Source: Nitrospirales bacterium (GTDB lineage Bacteria > Nitrospirota > Nitrospiria > Nitrospirales > UBA8639). From it: DNA of 64,000 bases. How positions within the stretch are numbered: the stretch's first letter is position 1; each line of letters starts with the position of its first letter. The notes under the pieces were generated by a model. That model did not search any database and had not been told where the DNA came from. It was given only the letters and a program-made list of their open reading frames with translations. Positions 17,186-26,364 of this stretch are shown one piece after another. Position numbers and translations under genes: made by a program. The stretch covers positions 124,001 to 188,000 of the forward strand of contig JAJDBP010000031.1 in the NCBI GenBank assembly GCA_029261295.1, read 5' to 3'.

Positions 17186-18709
17186 TTAGAGGCTTCGCCG
17201 CCTTTTCCATACGGAGAGGCCTAAAAATAAGACGAGGAGGGGAAGGAAGAGCACTTGAAAAAAGACCAATGATTGTTCTTGTGATGGATTAGGAACAAAT
17301 GGATGAAACGCCGGTTCTTTGGGTGTGAGTGAGACAAGTGCCTCTTCTTGTGCGAGCCATGCCATGGTTTTTAAGAAAAAATCAGTGTTGCCAGGATACG
17401 TCAGCCATCCATTGCTGGCAAATGCCGCGTTGCCAACGATGACAATCGCCGACTCGGGTTTTTGGTCCTGCCCCACTCGTTTTGACGTGAGGACGGCCGC
17501 GACTGAAAAAGGACCTTCTGGATCGGACCCTTCATCAAGAACTGGTTCAGTACTGGTAAGCGTGGTTTCTTCCCAACTCTTTTCAGAGGTGTGAGCTAAT
17601 GGCTCAAAGTCCCAGTTTTTTCCTTGGTCTGCATCGTAGGTGATTGAACGCGAAACCGGAAAAATAATTGGTGTCGTGAAATTTTCGGTAATATCATGCG
17701 TGGTGAACGTCCTAACCATTAAGGCGGTTGGACTGCCTCGGCCGAGGCGATCTTGTGCATCGGCAAGGATCCCGCTTCCCAATTGAATGCCCCATTGTGA
17801 GAGGAGGGGGTCTAGCGAATCTTTGCTGCTGGGGTCGGACAGTACCAAGAGTCGACCACCTTTTCTGAGAAATTTATTGATTTGAGTGACGTTGCTAGGA
17901 AGAAGCGATTGCGTTGGCGAGGATATGACCAACAAGGAAGGGTTGCTGGATTCAATCGTGCTCCAGTCTATTCCTTTAACTTCGTAGCCTTGTTTCTTTA
18001 GAGCGTCAGCGGCACGTGACATGCCTGGTGTTTCCGTATCGGATAGACTTTTTTCTGCATGTCCTGTGGTAAAGCCAACGAGCTTTTTGCTGTCTCTTGT
18101 GACTCGGAGGATGGCATTGGTCACATCAGCTTCGGATGCACGCTGAAGATAAATCTGTTGTGAGCCGCTTTCAATAACAGCCGTATCTATGCGCGTGACC
18201 TGATAGGTTTTGGCTTTGTCGGGGTGTCGTTCCGGGTCAATGAATTCCACGGTCACAAGAGGGCTTTCTTTTTCATAGGTCGTCAGTAGGTCTTGGTAGG
18301 CGCCGTATCCAGGGCTACCGTCGCGGGTAAAGACATGAATGTTCACTTCACGAGGGAGGGCCCGAAGTACTTGATAGGTTTGCCGGCTTAAGGTGAAATT
18401 TTTGGTTTCCGAAAAATCCCATTCTGGTCCATGTTTGTCCGCGAGAAAGTTGGTGAGTCCCACTGCAAGGGCCGCCAATATAATGGCGAGGATACTGTGT
18501 GTGCCTAGTCGAGTGGTACGCTTGTGCGATCCCCTCACGAGTCCTTGAAAATGGATGCCCACATATCCGAGTAAGCAAAGCGTTCCAATTCCTAATACGA
18601 TAGAGCTTGTATTCTCGGTTCCTGTTGCCAGGAGAGGAAGACCGAAGCCGCCCATTGTCAGTATCAGTCCGGAGACTCCAAGTATGGAAGCGACGCGAGT
18701 TACTTCCAT
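17186..18709 (-). CDS. GldG-like ABC-associated membrane protein
   Basis: 507 residues: three N-terminal hydrophobic segments, a large soluble domain and a C-terminal helix followed by KRRRSL. The soluble part includes NFTLSRQTYQVLRALPREVN and VGFTTGHAEKSLSD, both typical of GldG/ABC_transp_aux proteins, which have a Rossmann-like fold. It overlaps the permease gene by ten bases and is followed at once by the DUF4340 gene. Probably an auxiliary subunit of the export complex in the inner membrane. Confidence 0.85.
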   Translation of the reverse strand: MEVTRVASILGVSGLILTMGGFGLPLLATGTENTSSIVLGIGTLCLLGYVGIHFQGLVRGSHKRTTRLGTHSILAIILAALAVGLTNFLADKHGPEWDFSETKNFTLSRQTYQVLRALPREVNIHVFTRDGSPGYGAYQDLLTTYEKESPLVTVEFIDPERHPDKAKTYQVTRIDTAVIESGSQQIYLQRASEADVTNAILRVTRDSKKLVGFTTGHAEKSLSDTETPGMSRAADALKKQGYEVKGIDWSTIESSNPSLLVISSPTQSLLPSNVTQINKFLRKGGRLLVLSDPSSKDSLDPLLSQWGIQLGSGILADAQDRLGRGSPTALMVRTFTTHDITENFTTPIIFPVSRSITYDADQGKNWDFEPLAHTSEKSWEETTLTSTEPVLDEGSDPEGPFSVAAVLTSKRVGQDQKPESAIVIVGNAAFASNGWLTYPGNTDFFLKTMAWLAQEEALVSLTPKEPAFHPFVPNPSQEQSLVFFQVLFLPLLVLFLGLSVWKRRRSL

Positions 18710-19476
18710 CGGTAGGCATCAATGGCTTGGTGGGCGGCAAACCACATAAAGACCATCCCCGTTATGTAGTACACGAGGTCTTTCATATTCAATAGCCCAC
18801 GAATGAGTCGTTCATAATGTTCGGTGAAGGAGAGGTAGGATAGGATATTCCCCAATGTTGAGTCACCAAATGCTGAGCTTAAGGCCCCAAGCACCCAGAG
18901 TCCAAGGATCAGGCCAAAACTCAAAAATGCGGCAATGATTTGGTTTTCTGTGAGAGCTGAGGCGAACAACCCAATAGATAACATGAGAGATCCTTGGAGA
19001 AACAGCGCGAGGTAGCCCAAAATAATCGGGTTCCAGTCAAAGGTCGCATAGGCAGACAATGTCAGAGGAATGAGTGCCGTTAATGCCAAGAGACCAGAGT
19101 AAACAATGACTACGCTGAGGAATTTTCCCGACACGATTTCATTGACGCCTATCGGCGAGGTTAGGAGTAGTTCGAATGTCCGGAGTTTTCGTTCTTCCGC
19201 AAAAAGGCGCATGGTTAACAAGGGCAAAATAATCATGAGAATGAGGTTCATGCTTTGAAATAAAGGACGGAAGATCATTTCATTGAGATTGAGTTGTGCG
19301 TAAGTATTTTGTAATTGCATGAGTCGCAAGGCTTGGTTACTGGCATTGGCCACGGCTTGATAACTCAAAAGTCCAATCACGGCCAAAAAGATGGCTCCAA
19401 TAACGTAGACTACGGGCGAAACAAAAAAGCTCCGTAACTCTTTAGCAACAATGGTATGGACGGGGTTCATGCTCAT
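18700..19476 (-). CDS. ABC-2 type permease, GldF-like
   Basis: 258 residues with about six membrane segments (e.g. VVYVIGAIFLAVIGLLSY, LILMIILPLLTMRLFAEE). The cytoplasmic loop RLFAEERKLRTFELLLTSPI is the diagnostic ABC-2 permease motif seen in GldF/NosY-type subunits. It lies 50 bases downstream of the ATPase gene and overlaps the GldG-like gene, so these form one transporter. Substrate is not known. Confidence 0.9.
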   Translation of the reverse strand: MSMNPVHTIVAKELRSFFVSPVVYVIGAIFLAVIGLLSYQAVANASNQALRLMQLQNTYAQLNLNEMIFRPLFQSMNLILMIILPLLTMRLFAEERKLRTFELLLTSPIGVNEIVSGKFLSVVIVYSGLLALTALIPLTLSAYATFDWNPIILGYLALFLQGSLMLSIGLFASALTENQIIAAFLSFGLILGLWVLGALSSAFGDSTLGNILSYLSFTEHYERLIRGLLNMKDLVYYITGMVFMWFAAHQAIDAYRWK

Positions 19477-19526
19477 GTGGCGACTGAACTCGTATCGTGA
19501 TGTAGGCGCAAGGGGGTATTCCTGTC

Positions 19527-20462
19527 TTAGCCAACGGGCTTATCTGATTTGGTAAGCACCTTAAACACATCTTCAAGACTTACGGTTTGGGTGGTGAGCT
19601 CTAAGAGTCCAGCACCTCGCTCGACGACTAATTTCGTCAGTTCTTCCCGGACATCCTCTCCAATCTGTGTTTCTAAGGCATAGGAGTTGGGTGTTGGTCC
19701 TTGGGAAACCTTGATGACCCCAGAAATTTTTCCAAGCGCATTCAAGAGTTCGGGATCGGGATGTTTGACCGTAAGATTGAGAATTTCTGATTGACGAAGT
19801 TTGGCCCCGAGTTGTTCCGGTGAATCAATGGCTACAATTTGGCCTTGATGGATGATGATCACCTTTTGGCAGATAGCCGTGGCCTCGGCCAATAAATGTG
19901 TACTCAAGATGATGGTATGAGACCCTGCTAGGCTTTTGATCAAGTCGCGAATTTCAACAATCTGGTTGGGGTCTAAGCCTGTAGTCGGCTCATCTAAAAT
20001 CAACACCGGAGGATTGTGAATAAGAGCCTGGGCTAAGCCGACTCGCTGGCGATAGCCACGCGACAAATGGTCAATCACTCGACCTTGTACTTCGGTCAAC
20101 CCAGTTTGCTGGAGAATGAGGGTCATTCGCTCTTGTAATTCTTCTGTGCCAAGGCGTTTAATTCGTCCAACAAAGGTGAGATATTCTGTGACCGTTAATT
20201 CTAAGTAGAGGGGTGGTGATTCTGGAAGGTAGCCGATATGTTTCTTGACTTCCCAAGGCTCTTCCAAGCAGTCAAAGCCAGCAATGTGTACTGTGCCGGA
20301 CGTGGGAGGCATAAATCCTGTCAAAATGCGCATGGTCGTCGTTTTCCCTGCCCCATTCGGGCCTAAAAATGCGACGATTTCTCCTTTTTGAATGGAAAAA
20401 GAGATATTATTTAAAGCCGTGACTTGGCCATACTGTTTGGTGACATGTTGAACGTCAATCAT
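19527..20462 (-). CDS. ABC transporter ATP-binding protein, GldA-like
   Basis: 311 residues. Walker A GPNGAGKTTTM near 36-46, signature LSRGYRQRVGLAQAL near 135, Walker B VLILDEPTTGLD and H-loop STHLLAEA are all intact. The C-terminal ~90 residues form the extra domain seen in GldA/CcmA-type ATPases. It energises the permease and GldG/DUF4340 partners encoded immediately downstream and is the first gene of that operon. Confidence 0.93.
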   Translation of the reverse strand: MIDVQHVTKQYGQVTALNNISFSIQKGEIVAFLGPNGAGKTTTMRILTGFMPPTSGTVHIAGFDCLEEPWEVKKHIGYLPESPPLYLELTVTEYLTFVGRIKRLGTEELQERMTLILQQTGLTEVQGRVIDHLSRGYRQRVGLAQALIHNPPVLILDEPTTGLDPNQIVEIRDLIKSLAGSHTIILSTHLLAEATAICQKVIIIHQGQIVAIDSPEQLGAKLRQSEILNLTVKHPDPELLNALGKISGVIKVSQGPTPNSYALETQIGEDVREELTKLVVERGAGLLELTTQTVSLEDVFKVLTKSDKPVG

Positions 20463-20638
20463 CAGGGTTTTCAGGGATGTGCCGTGGAATGGAAATAGAG
20501 CGAATATTTATAGAAATCTACCGAGTGGGCTTGAAATCATACCTATGTGAAAAAAAAACCGTCAAGGTGTTGCTCGAAACTGAATATACTTGACTTTTAC
20601 TCTTGGGGGGAAAGATGTATGATGAATCAAATTAACCC

Positions 20639-21358
20639 ATGTTTGTCGGTCTTTCCCTATTGGGCGTGGCCGATTTCTACGTTTTTCACAAAATGTCTAA
20701 ACTGATGGCAAAAAGGCACTGGAACAATTTTTTATTTCTGTTGGTAACCTTGAGCATGGTTGTCGGCTGTAGTGCCTCGCATGAGGTCGCCGTGGTCAGT
20801 CATGGAGTAGAGTCCGTGGCGGTCAAACCACCAGCTGAACCCCTCCCTCTACCACCGATCAAGACTTTGCCAGATCTTTCAATTGAACAGGAAAAGCTAT
20901 CATTGCCTGCTCCTGTCGCCCCTATAGCAACGCCTGCCCCAATCTCTCCTTCGATTGTTCCTCCGGCCAATGATTCATTTTCCAACGAAATTTTTGCCCA
21001 ATCTGCTGAGGACACCACACTGTCGTGGACATTGCAAGATATCTTTTTTGATTATGATCAAACGATGGTTCGCCAAGATGCCATTCCTATTTTGGAGGAA
21101 AATGCCAAGGTGCTTTTGAAGCGATATGCTAATCGCGAGGTGTTAATTCAAGGGCATTGTGATGAGCGTGGGACAGAAGCCTACAATCTTATCTTAGGTG
21201 AACGGCGAGCCAAGGCTGTGAAGAATTATCTTATCAATTTGGGTGTATCTGCTTCCAAGATACGGGTGCTGAGTCTAGGGAAAAGCCAGCCGTTTTGTCA
21301 GGAACAAACCATTCCTTGTTTTCGCCAAAATCGACGTGCCCACTTTGTTCTCAAATAA
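20639..21358 (+). CDS. pal: Pal/OmpA-family peptidoglycan-associated lipoprotein
   Basis: 239 residues at most. A hydrophobic segment ends in the lipobox MVVGC, giving an outer-membrane lipoprotein. A long proline-rich linker follows, then an OmpA-like domain with IFFDYDQTMVRQDAIP, GHCDERGTEAYN and LGERRAKAVKNYL that binds diaminopimelate peptidoglycan. The true start is probably an internal ATG at 20693 or 20705, which puts the lipobox at normal distance; the first ATG at 20639 would leave an odd 20-residue leader. No TolB gene is adjacent. Two extra Cys near the end (PFCQEQTIPCF) may form a disulfide. Confidence 0.85.
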   Translation: MFVGLSLLGVADFYVFHKMSKLMAKRHWNNFLFLLVTLSMVVGCSASHEVAVVSHGVESVAVKPPAEPLPLPPIKTLPDLSIEQEKLSLPAPVAPIATPAPISPSIVPPANDSFSNEIFAQSAEDTTLSWTLQDIFFDYDQTMVRQDAIPILEENAKVLLKRYANREVLIQGHCDERGTEAYNLILGERRAKAVKNYLINLGVSASKIRVLSLGKSQPFCQEQTIPCFRQNRRAHFVLK

Positions 21359-21525
21359 TGCTCGTTCTTTTAAGTTGTTGATGATCGCAGGCGTGAAAAT
21401 CTCCCTGCCTCCTCCTATCCTTTCTGTCCTGCCTCTGTTCCCCTTTTGAGTTATTGTTGAGGATTAGTCCTAGAGTTAGGTTGAGAAAAAGGACGAAGAG
21501 ATTCTCCCTCTCTGAAAGGTTGGAC

Positions 21526-21897
21526 ATGCGAGTTTGGATCATGACCATTGGTTTTGTTGCCTTCATGGCGCCCTTGGTGTGGGGTGAAGCTTGGGATTTT
21601 TCCTGTACGGAATCTGTTGGATTATTAAAGGCGGCACAAGATCGCGTGGTTCAAAAGCATGATCAATTGCAGGAGGCCAAGTTCAGTTTAAGACAACCTC
21701 CTCAAGTATTTGATGGATGTCGTCGGAGTCGCAAAGGATTTGATGGAGGGAAAATTCATTGCGTGAAACATCAGCCCCGACAGCGGCATTTGCTAAAAGA
21801 CATTCTTGTTGCGCAACGAAGTCTTGATTCGGCACATAAAGAGTTTGATCGACAAGTCCAAAGTGTTCTACGAGCCTGCCCTGTCTCACAACCTTGA
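21526..21897 (+). CDS. small exported protein with coiled-coil-like helix
   Basis: 123 residues from the ATG at 21526, preceded by AAAGG; an upstream frame start lacks both a site and a signal peptide. The signal peptide is MRVWIMTIGFVAFMAPLVWG. The mature protein is basic and helical, with four Cys (FSCTES, DGCRRS, IHCVKH, RACPVS) that could form two disulfides, consistent with a periplasmic location. No family recognised. It follows the pal gene on the same strand. Confidence 0.6.
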   Translation: MRVWIMTIGFVAFMAPLVWGEAWDFSCTESVGLLKAAQDRVVQKHDQLQEAKFSLRQPPQVFDGCRRSRKGFDGGKIHCVKHQPRQRHLLKDILVAQRSLDSAHKEFDRQVQSVLRACPVSQP

Positions 21898-22185
21898 TTA
21901 TTTCATCTCAGTGTTTCAGTACCTTTCGAGCTGATAATTCATCCTTCTGTTGCAGTTAGAGGCTGCTCATCTCTGCAAGAATTTAAAATTTTGGTAGACA
22001 CTTTGTGCTTTCGCCACCCCCTGTTTTTTCTGCCCCAGCAACTCCTATAACTTATTTCAAAGTCTTCATTTCCGTTGTCAGCAATACCCTGACTCGGAAA
22101 AATCTTGTGCGAAGGGAAATAATCCTGTAAATTACCTACGGGTTCTTCTTGTCATCTATCCTCTTGTGGATGTTGGAATTCTGGC

Positions 22186-22977
22186 ATGTTTAGTTTGAAA
22201 AAATTTCTGGCTCCTCTGCTCTCTCCCTTGTCTATTTGTTTTGAACTGATTGCCTTTGGCCTTCTCCTTTTATTGTTTTCCCGGCGACAAAAAACAGGGA
22301 AAATTCTTGTTGCGTTAGGCACAACGATTCTTCTGTTATGTAGTTATGAAGGTATTTCTGGTCGAATCCTCCACACCCTTGAATCAGCATATCCTCCTTT
22401 GAATCTGGCAGAGGTACAGTCGAAAGAGGAGGGTGGCATGAGAACTGACGCTATTAAATGGATTGTGGTCTTGGCGGGAGGAGTCTCTGGAAACCAGTCA
22501 TTGCCTATTCAATTACAAATTTCCCACCATTCCCGCGTTCGTCTTATGGAAGGTATTCGTTTGCATCGTCTTCTCCCAGGGACAAAATTAATTTTGACTG
22601 GGGGGATTGGATTTGGTGGTCCTGCCGAAGCGACGACATTAAGTCGAGTGGCCGAAGAATTGGGTGTGGCTAAATCCAATATGGTCTTAGAAGTTGAAGC
22701 TCGAGATACCAAAGATCATCCTCTATATGTTCGGCATCTTGTTAAGGAAGAGTCTTTTATTTTGGTGACCAGTGCCTTTCATATGCCCCGGTCAATGAAG
22801 CTTTTTCTCAAGCAGGGTCTTAACCCCATTCCTGCTCCCGCCGGTCCATGGAAACCTTCTAAAGAATTTTGGTCTCCACGAAATCTTTTCCCAACCGCCT
22901 CTGGTTTACGGTTGGCTGAACTGGCTTATCATGAATATATGGGAATCACTTGGGCTTGGATTCGAGGGCAAATTTAG
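22186..22977 (+). CDS. ElyC/SanA/YdcF-family (DUF218) membrane protein
   Basis: 263 residues: two N-terminal membrane helices (ICFELIAFGLLLLLF; ILVALGTTILLLC) and a periplasmic DUF218 domain with WIVVLAGGVSGN, LILTGGIGFGG and FILVTSAFHMPRSMKLF, the three conserved signature stretches. ElyC-type proteins affect lipid carrier use in envelope polysaccharide assembly; the chemical activity is unsettled. It lies among envelope genes, which suits that role. Confidence 0.87.
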   Translation: MFSLKKFLAPLLSPLSICFELIAFGLLLLLFSRRQKTGKILVALGTTILLLCSYEGISGRILHTLESAYPPLNLAEVQSKEEGGMRTDAIKWIVVLAGGVSGNQSLPIQLQISHHSRVRLMEGIRLHRLLPGTKLILTGGIGFGGPAEATTLSRVAEELGVAKSNMVLEVEARDTKDHPLYVRHLVKEESFILVTSAFHMPRSMKLFLKQGLNPIPAPAGPWKPSKEFWSPRNLFPTASGLRLAELAYHEYMGITWAWIRGQI

Positions 22978-23106
22978 GTCCAAGGCTAGAAGTTCCAAGA
23001 CCATTTTGCAGAATGGGCATTGCTATTCCGCTTTTTTCTGTGCTTGGTCCGTCCGATATGTTCAATGAGATGTCTGGAAGGTATTCACGTCACAGGAGAA
23101 CCCCTC

Positions 23107-23460
23107 ATGACGCAATTCCGTCATAAGCCACTCAATCATTACCAGCAATTATTTCAGAGGAAGAAGGCACTAAGCCTGTTGATGCTTATATTAGTCGGGG
23201 GGTGTAGTGTCTGGAATTCGTATCTGGATCCGAATTATGAATCCAGCCGAGCTGAACGGTTGTGTCATCCGTATGGAGAATGTTCGCAAGGGACTTGGAT
23301 AGCTACAGATGGACAAGAAAGGAGCTCCACGTTGGCGAAGACTGAATGTCAGGAGTTAGTGGATAAGAATAACAAGAACGACTGGTGGACTGATTCTGTA
23401 TCCAGGGGGTTAGCAATCAGTCACTGTATGGAGAAAAAAGGATATAAATTACAACAATGA
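23107..23460 (+). CDS. putative lipoprotein, 117 residues
   Basis: Chosen start is the ATG at 23107 with GGAG eight bases upstream; a longer frame begins at 23020 without support. After a basic N-terminus, a hydrophobic stretch ends with the lipobox LVGGC. The mature part has four further Cys (RLCHPYGEC, KTECQEL, SHCMEK) and the sequence SRGLAISHCMEKKGY, a pattern common in small envelope lipoproteins of unknown function. Convergent with the next gene. Confidence 0.68.
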   Translation: MTQFRHKPLNHYQQLFQRKKALSLLMLILVGGCSVWNSYLDPNYESSRAERLCHPYGECSQGTWIATDGQERSSTLAKTECQELVDKNNKNDWWTDSVSRGLAISHCMEKKGYKLQQ

Positions 23461-23466
23461 GGATTT

Positions 23467-23991
23467 TTACCCTTCTTGTCCTCTGGTATTAGTTGCCGTA
23501 ATGCATATCGTTACCTGAATGCTTGTTCCCTTACTTATAGAAAAAGATACTTTTTCTTGAACCTGGCCGCCTCCTTGTGGACGGGTTGCAGGAATGTCCT
23601 TATATTTGACCATTCCAATGCCCAGGTCATGATATATTGTTGTCCTGGCCAAATTGGTTAAGTCTTGCCCCTTGGCGTTTGTTGTTGGTTCAACATATGA
23701 AACGGTGAGATAGGGTTTTGAGGCCTCCACTCTGGCTTTGGCCGATGTTAAACAGGATTTTTCTACTCGCCTTTGAGATTTGACCTTTTGAATTGGCTTG
23801 GGTTTCTGGCTGGAGGGAGCTGGAATAGGTTTAGGAGGTGGTGTAGTGCTTTTCGGCTGTGATGGCACGCATGATGGGCGGAGCCAACATAAGGCCGTTG
23901 CCAGTCCTCCTTGAGGATCAGATGTGGAGCACCCAGGCAATACACTGATGGCTAAGAAAATTATGAAAATGAGAGTCATACGAAAAAGCAT
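23467..23991 (-). CDS. putative lipoprotein with proline-rich linker
   Basis: About 174 residues from the ATG at 23991, whose signal MLFRMTLIFIIFLAISVLPG ends in the lipobox LPGC. A Cys-containing segment is followed by a Pro/Lys/Ser-rich linker (~45-75) and a C-terminal beta-rich domain (YLTVSYVEPTTNAKGQDLTN). A longer frame starts at 24036 but would push the signal peptide inward. Function unknown; likely cell-envelope. Confidence 0.65.
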   Translation of the reverse strand: MLFRMTLIFIIFLAISVLPGCSTSDPQGGLATALCWLRPSCVPSQPKSTTPPPKPIPAPSSQKPKPIQKVKSQRRVEKSCLTSAKARVEASKPYLTVSYVEPTTNAKGQDLTNLARTTIYHDLGIGMVKYKDIPATRPQGGGQVQEKVSFSISKGTSIQVTICITATNTRGQEG

Positions 23992-24169
23992 GGAGTTTCT
24001 TTGTGTAAAATCATTCAGATGAATGAAAGAAAACATAGGGAAAAATTATGCGGCTTGTTACCATCTGTGTCTATTGTACCGTCTTATAGAACTTAGGGAA
24101 ATACAGGTACGTGTGAAAATATTATATGTGTTATTTGCCAACTGCTTCTAGAAGGACTCTCCTGTACTT

Positions 24170-24748
24170 ATGAAAAAAAATAAACCCAATAGTTCAGCGA
24201 CCAAAGTGCTTCGAAACGTGAAGTCATTTAAAAAGCCAACACATTTACGGATTGTCAAAAGTCCGAGGAAACTATTTAAAGACCTAAAGCTGTTTGCCAC
24301 TGATGTTGATGGCGTGTTGACCGATGCTGGTATGTATTATGGAGAATCAGGGGAAGAATTGAAAAAATTTAATACTCGTGATGGAATGGGCATAAAGTTA
24401 TTGCAAGCTGAGGGAGTCATTGTGGCCATTATAACAGCGGAGCAAACGAAGATTGTTGCAAGGCGTGCTAAAAAACTTGGAATTGCAGAGGTTTTCCAAG
24501 GTGCAAAGGATAAGGTATCTATTTTGACCCAACTCTCAGAAAAATTTACTATTCCTTTTGAAGAAATGGCCTATATTGGAGATGATGTGAATGATCTTGG
24601 TGCTTTACAAGCCGTAGGCTATGCGGCGGCTCCGGGAGACTGTGTCGACCAAGTGCGGCAGGTGGTCCATTATATTTGTCAGAAAAATGGTGGGGAGGGA
24701 GCTGTTCGAGAGGTCATTGATATGATTTTAACTGCTAAACGGAAGTAG
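24170..24748 (+). CDS. kdsC: KdsC-type 3-deoxy-D-manno-octulosonate 8-phosphate phosphatase
   Basis: 192 residues, HAD-superfamily C0 phosphatase. Motif I is FATDVDGVLTDAGMYY with both catalytic Asp residues, followed by NTRDGMGIKLL, the Thr/Ser region AIITAEQT, and motif IV YIGDDVNDLGAL. This pattern, without a cap domain, is the KDO-8-phosphate phosphatase of LPS inner-core synthesis. A ~40-residue basic N-terminal extension precedes the domain. No kdsA/kdsB neighbours here; genes of GDP-mannose synthesis follow. Confidence 0.88.
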   Translation: MKKNKPNSSATKVLRNVKSFKKPTHLRIVKSPRKLFKDLKLFATDVDGVLTDAGMYYGESGEELKKFNTRDGMGIKLLQAEGVIVAIITAEQTKIVARRAKKLGIAEVFQGAKDKVSILTQLSEKFTIPFEEMAYIGDDVNDLGALQAVGYAAAPGDCVDQVRQVVHYICQKNGGEGAVREVIDMILTAKRK

Positions 24749-24879
24749 AAGTTTTTTCCACGGTGTGTTGAGTTTTGAGAAAAAAAATCCGACATAATGG
24801 AATATCCTTATGTACACAGCCGAAGGCAATGATTCTATATTTGGGTAATTTTTTGCCCTGAGAAGACAAAGGATTCATT

Positions 24880-26328
24880 ATGAACGAACATGTGTTTGGC
24901 GTCATCCTAGCCGGTGGAAGCGGAACTCGGTTTTGGCCATTGAGTCGAGAACGCTTCCCCAAGCAATTATTGCGTATTATTGGAGAAGGGACCTTATTAC
25001 AACAGACCTTCGAACGGCTTATCCAAGATATTTCGCCGAAACAGATGACTATTGTCACTAATGATATCCAGGCTGAAACGATTCGACTTCAATTAAATGA
25101 ATGGAAAGATGATCTCGTTGATAACATTATTCTAGAGCCAGAAGGACGAAATACGGCACCAGCTATTGCCCTCACGGCGCTTCAATTGATGCATCGAGAC
25201 CCAGATGCGGTGATGGTGGTGGTCCCTGCCGATCATGTGGTTAAAGCGACGAAAAAGTTTATCAAGGCCGTCCGGTTTGCAACAAAGTTGGCCACTCATG
25301 GCCATTTGGTGACTTTCGGCATACACCCTTCTAGACCCGAAACTGGCTATGGATATATTCAACCGAATAAACGGAAGAAAGTAGGATCTCAAGGACCGTT
25401 TACTGGCTATTCGGTCACCCGATTTGTGGAAAAACCGGATTTGTCCACTGCCCAGCGTTATTGCCGGTCTGGAAATTATTTTTGGAACAGTGGGATATTC
25501 GTTTGGAAGGCTTCAAGTATTCTGGAAGAGTTGGCTGTGCAGAATCCAACCATGTCGAAAAAGATTAAAAGTCTTGCTAAATATGTGGGGACTTCAGAAT
25601 TTCCGGCGCAACTGCGAAAGACATACGCCAAAATGTCCTCACTGTCAATTGACCATGCGGTGATGGAGCATTCGTCTCGCAGTGTTGTGGTTCCGGTAGA
25701 TTTTGGGTGGTCGGATGTTGGAAGTTGGGGAAGTTTAGAGGAAGTGGCCACCCTTGATAAGGATGGCAATGTTCGGAATGGAAATATTATAGATATGGGC
25801 AGTCAGAATTCAGTGTTGTTTGCCGATCGTCGTGTGGTAGCCACGATTGGACTCGACAATATGGTCGTGGTTGATACGCCCGATGCGACGTTGGTTTGTC
25901 GGAAAGATCGAGCGCAAGATGTGAAGGCGATAGTCAGTCTTCTTAAGGAACAAAAAGCCCCTGAACATTTAGAGCATCGAACTGTGCAACGGCCTTGGGG
26001 AGCCTATACCGTTTTAGAGGAAGGGCATGCATATAAAGTTAAGCGTATTGAGGTTGTGCCAGGGAAACGGCTTTCATTGCAATTGCATCATCAACGAAGT
26101 GAGCATTGGGTGGTGATCACGGGAACTGCACGTGTGACTCGTGGTGAAGAAGTCTATGATCTGCAGGCTGGAATGAGCACAGGGATTCCACAAGAAACCC
26201 CCCATCGTTTAGAAAACCCAGGACAAAATCTATTGGAAATCATAGAAATCCAAAATGGCCCCTATTTAGGTGAAGACGATATTGTCAGATTGAAGGATGA
26301 TTTTGGGCGGTTACAACCCGTTCAATAG
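24880..26328 (+). CDS. manC: mannose-1-phosphate guanylyltransferase / mannose-6-phosphate isomerase
   Basis: 482 residues, the standard bifunctional type. The N-terminal nucleotidyltransferase has the signature GGSGTRFWPLSRERFPKQLL and FVEKPDLSTAQRY; the C-terminal ~130 residues are a type II PMI cupin (RPWGAYTVLEEGHAYKVKRI, LHHQRSEHWVVITGTA). It makes GDP-mannose for polysaccharides or LPS. AAAGGA precedes the ATG. Next to a phosphomannomutase gene on the same strand, so the two complete the route from mannose-6-phosphate. Confidence 0.93.
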   Translation: MNEHVFGVILAGGSGTRFWPLSRERFPKQLLRIIGEGTLLQQTFERLIQDISPKQMTIVTNDIQAETIRLQLNEWKDDLVDNIILEPEGRNTAPAIALTALQLMHRDPDAVMVVVPADHVVKATKKFIKAVRFATKLATHGHLVTFGIHPSRPETGYGYIQPNKRKKVGSQGPFTGYSVTRFVEKPDLSTAQRYCRSGNYFWNSGIFVWKASSILEELAVQNPTMSKKIKSLAKYVGTSEFPAQLRKTYAKMSSLSIDHAVMEHSSRSVVVPVDFGWSDVGSWGSLEEVATLDKDGNVRNGNIIDMGSQNSVLFADRRVVATIGLDNMVVVDTPDATLVCRKDRAQDVKAIVSLLKEQKAPEHLEHRTVQRPWGAYTVLEEGHAYKVKRIEVVPGKRLSLQLHHQRSEHWVVITGTARVTRGEEVYDLQAGMSTGIPQETPHRLENPGQNLLEIIEIQNGPYLGEDDIVRLKDDFGRLQPVQ

Positions 26329-26364
26329 AAATTCGTATGAAATCAGAATGTGAAAGGGAATAGG

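Noticed and set aside
20590-20623. TTGACT ... TATGAT as a promoter for pal
   Set aside because: The spacer is 22 bases, too long for a normal sigma-70 promoter.
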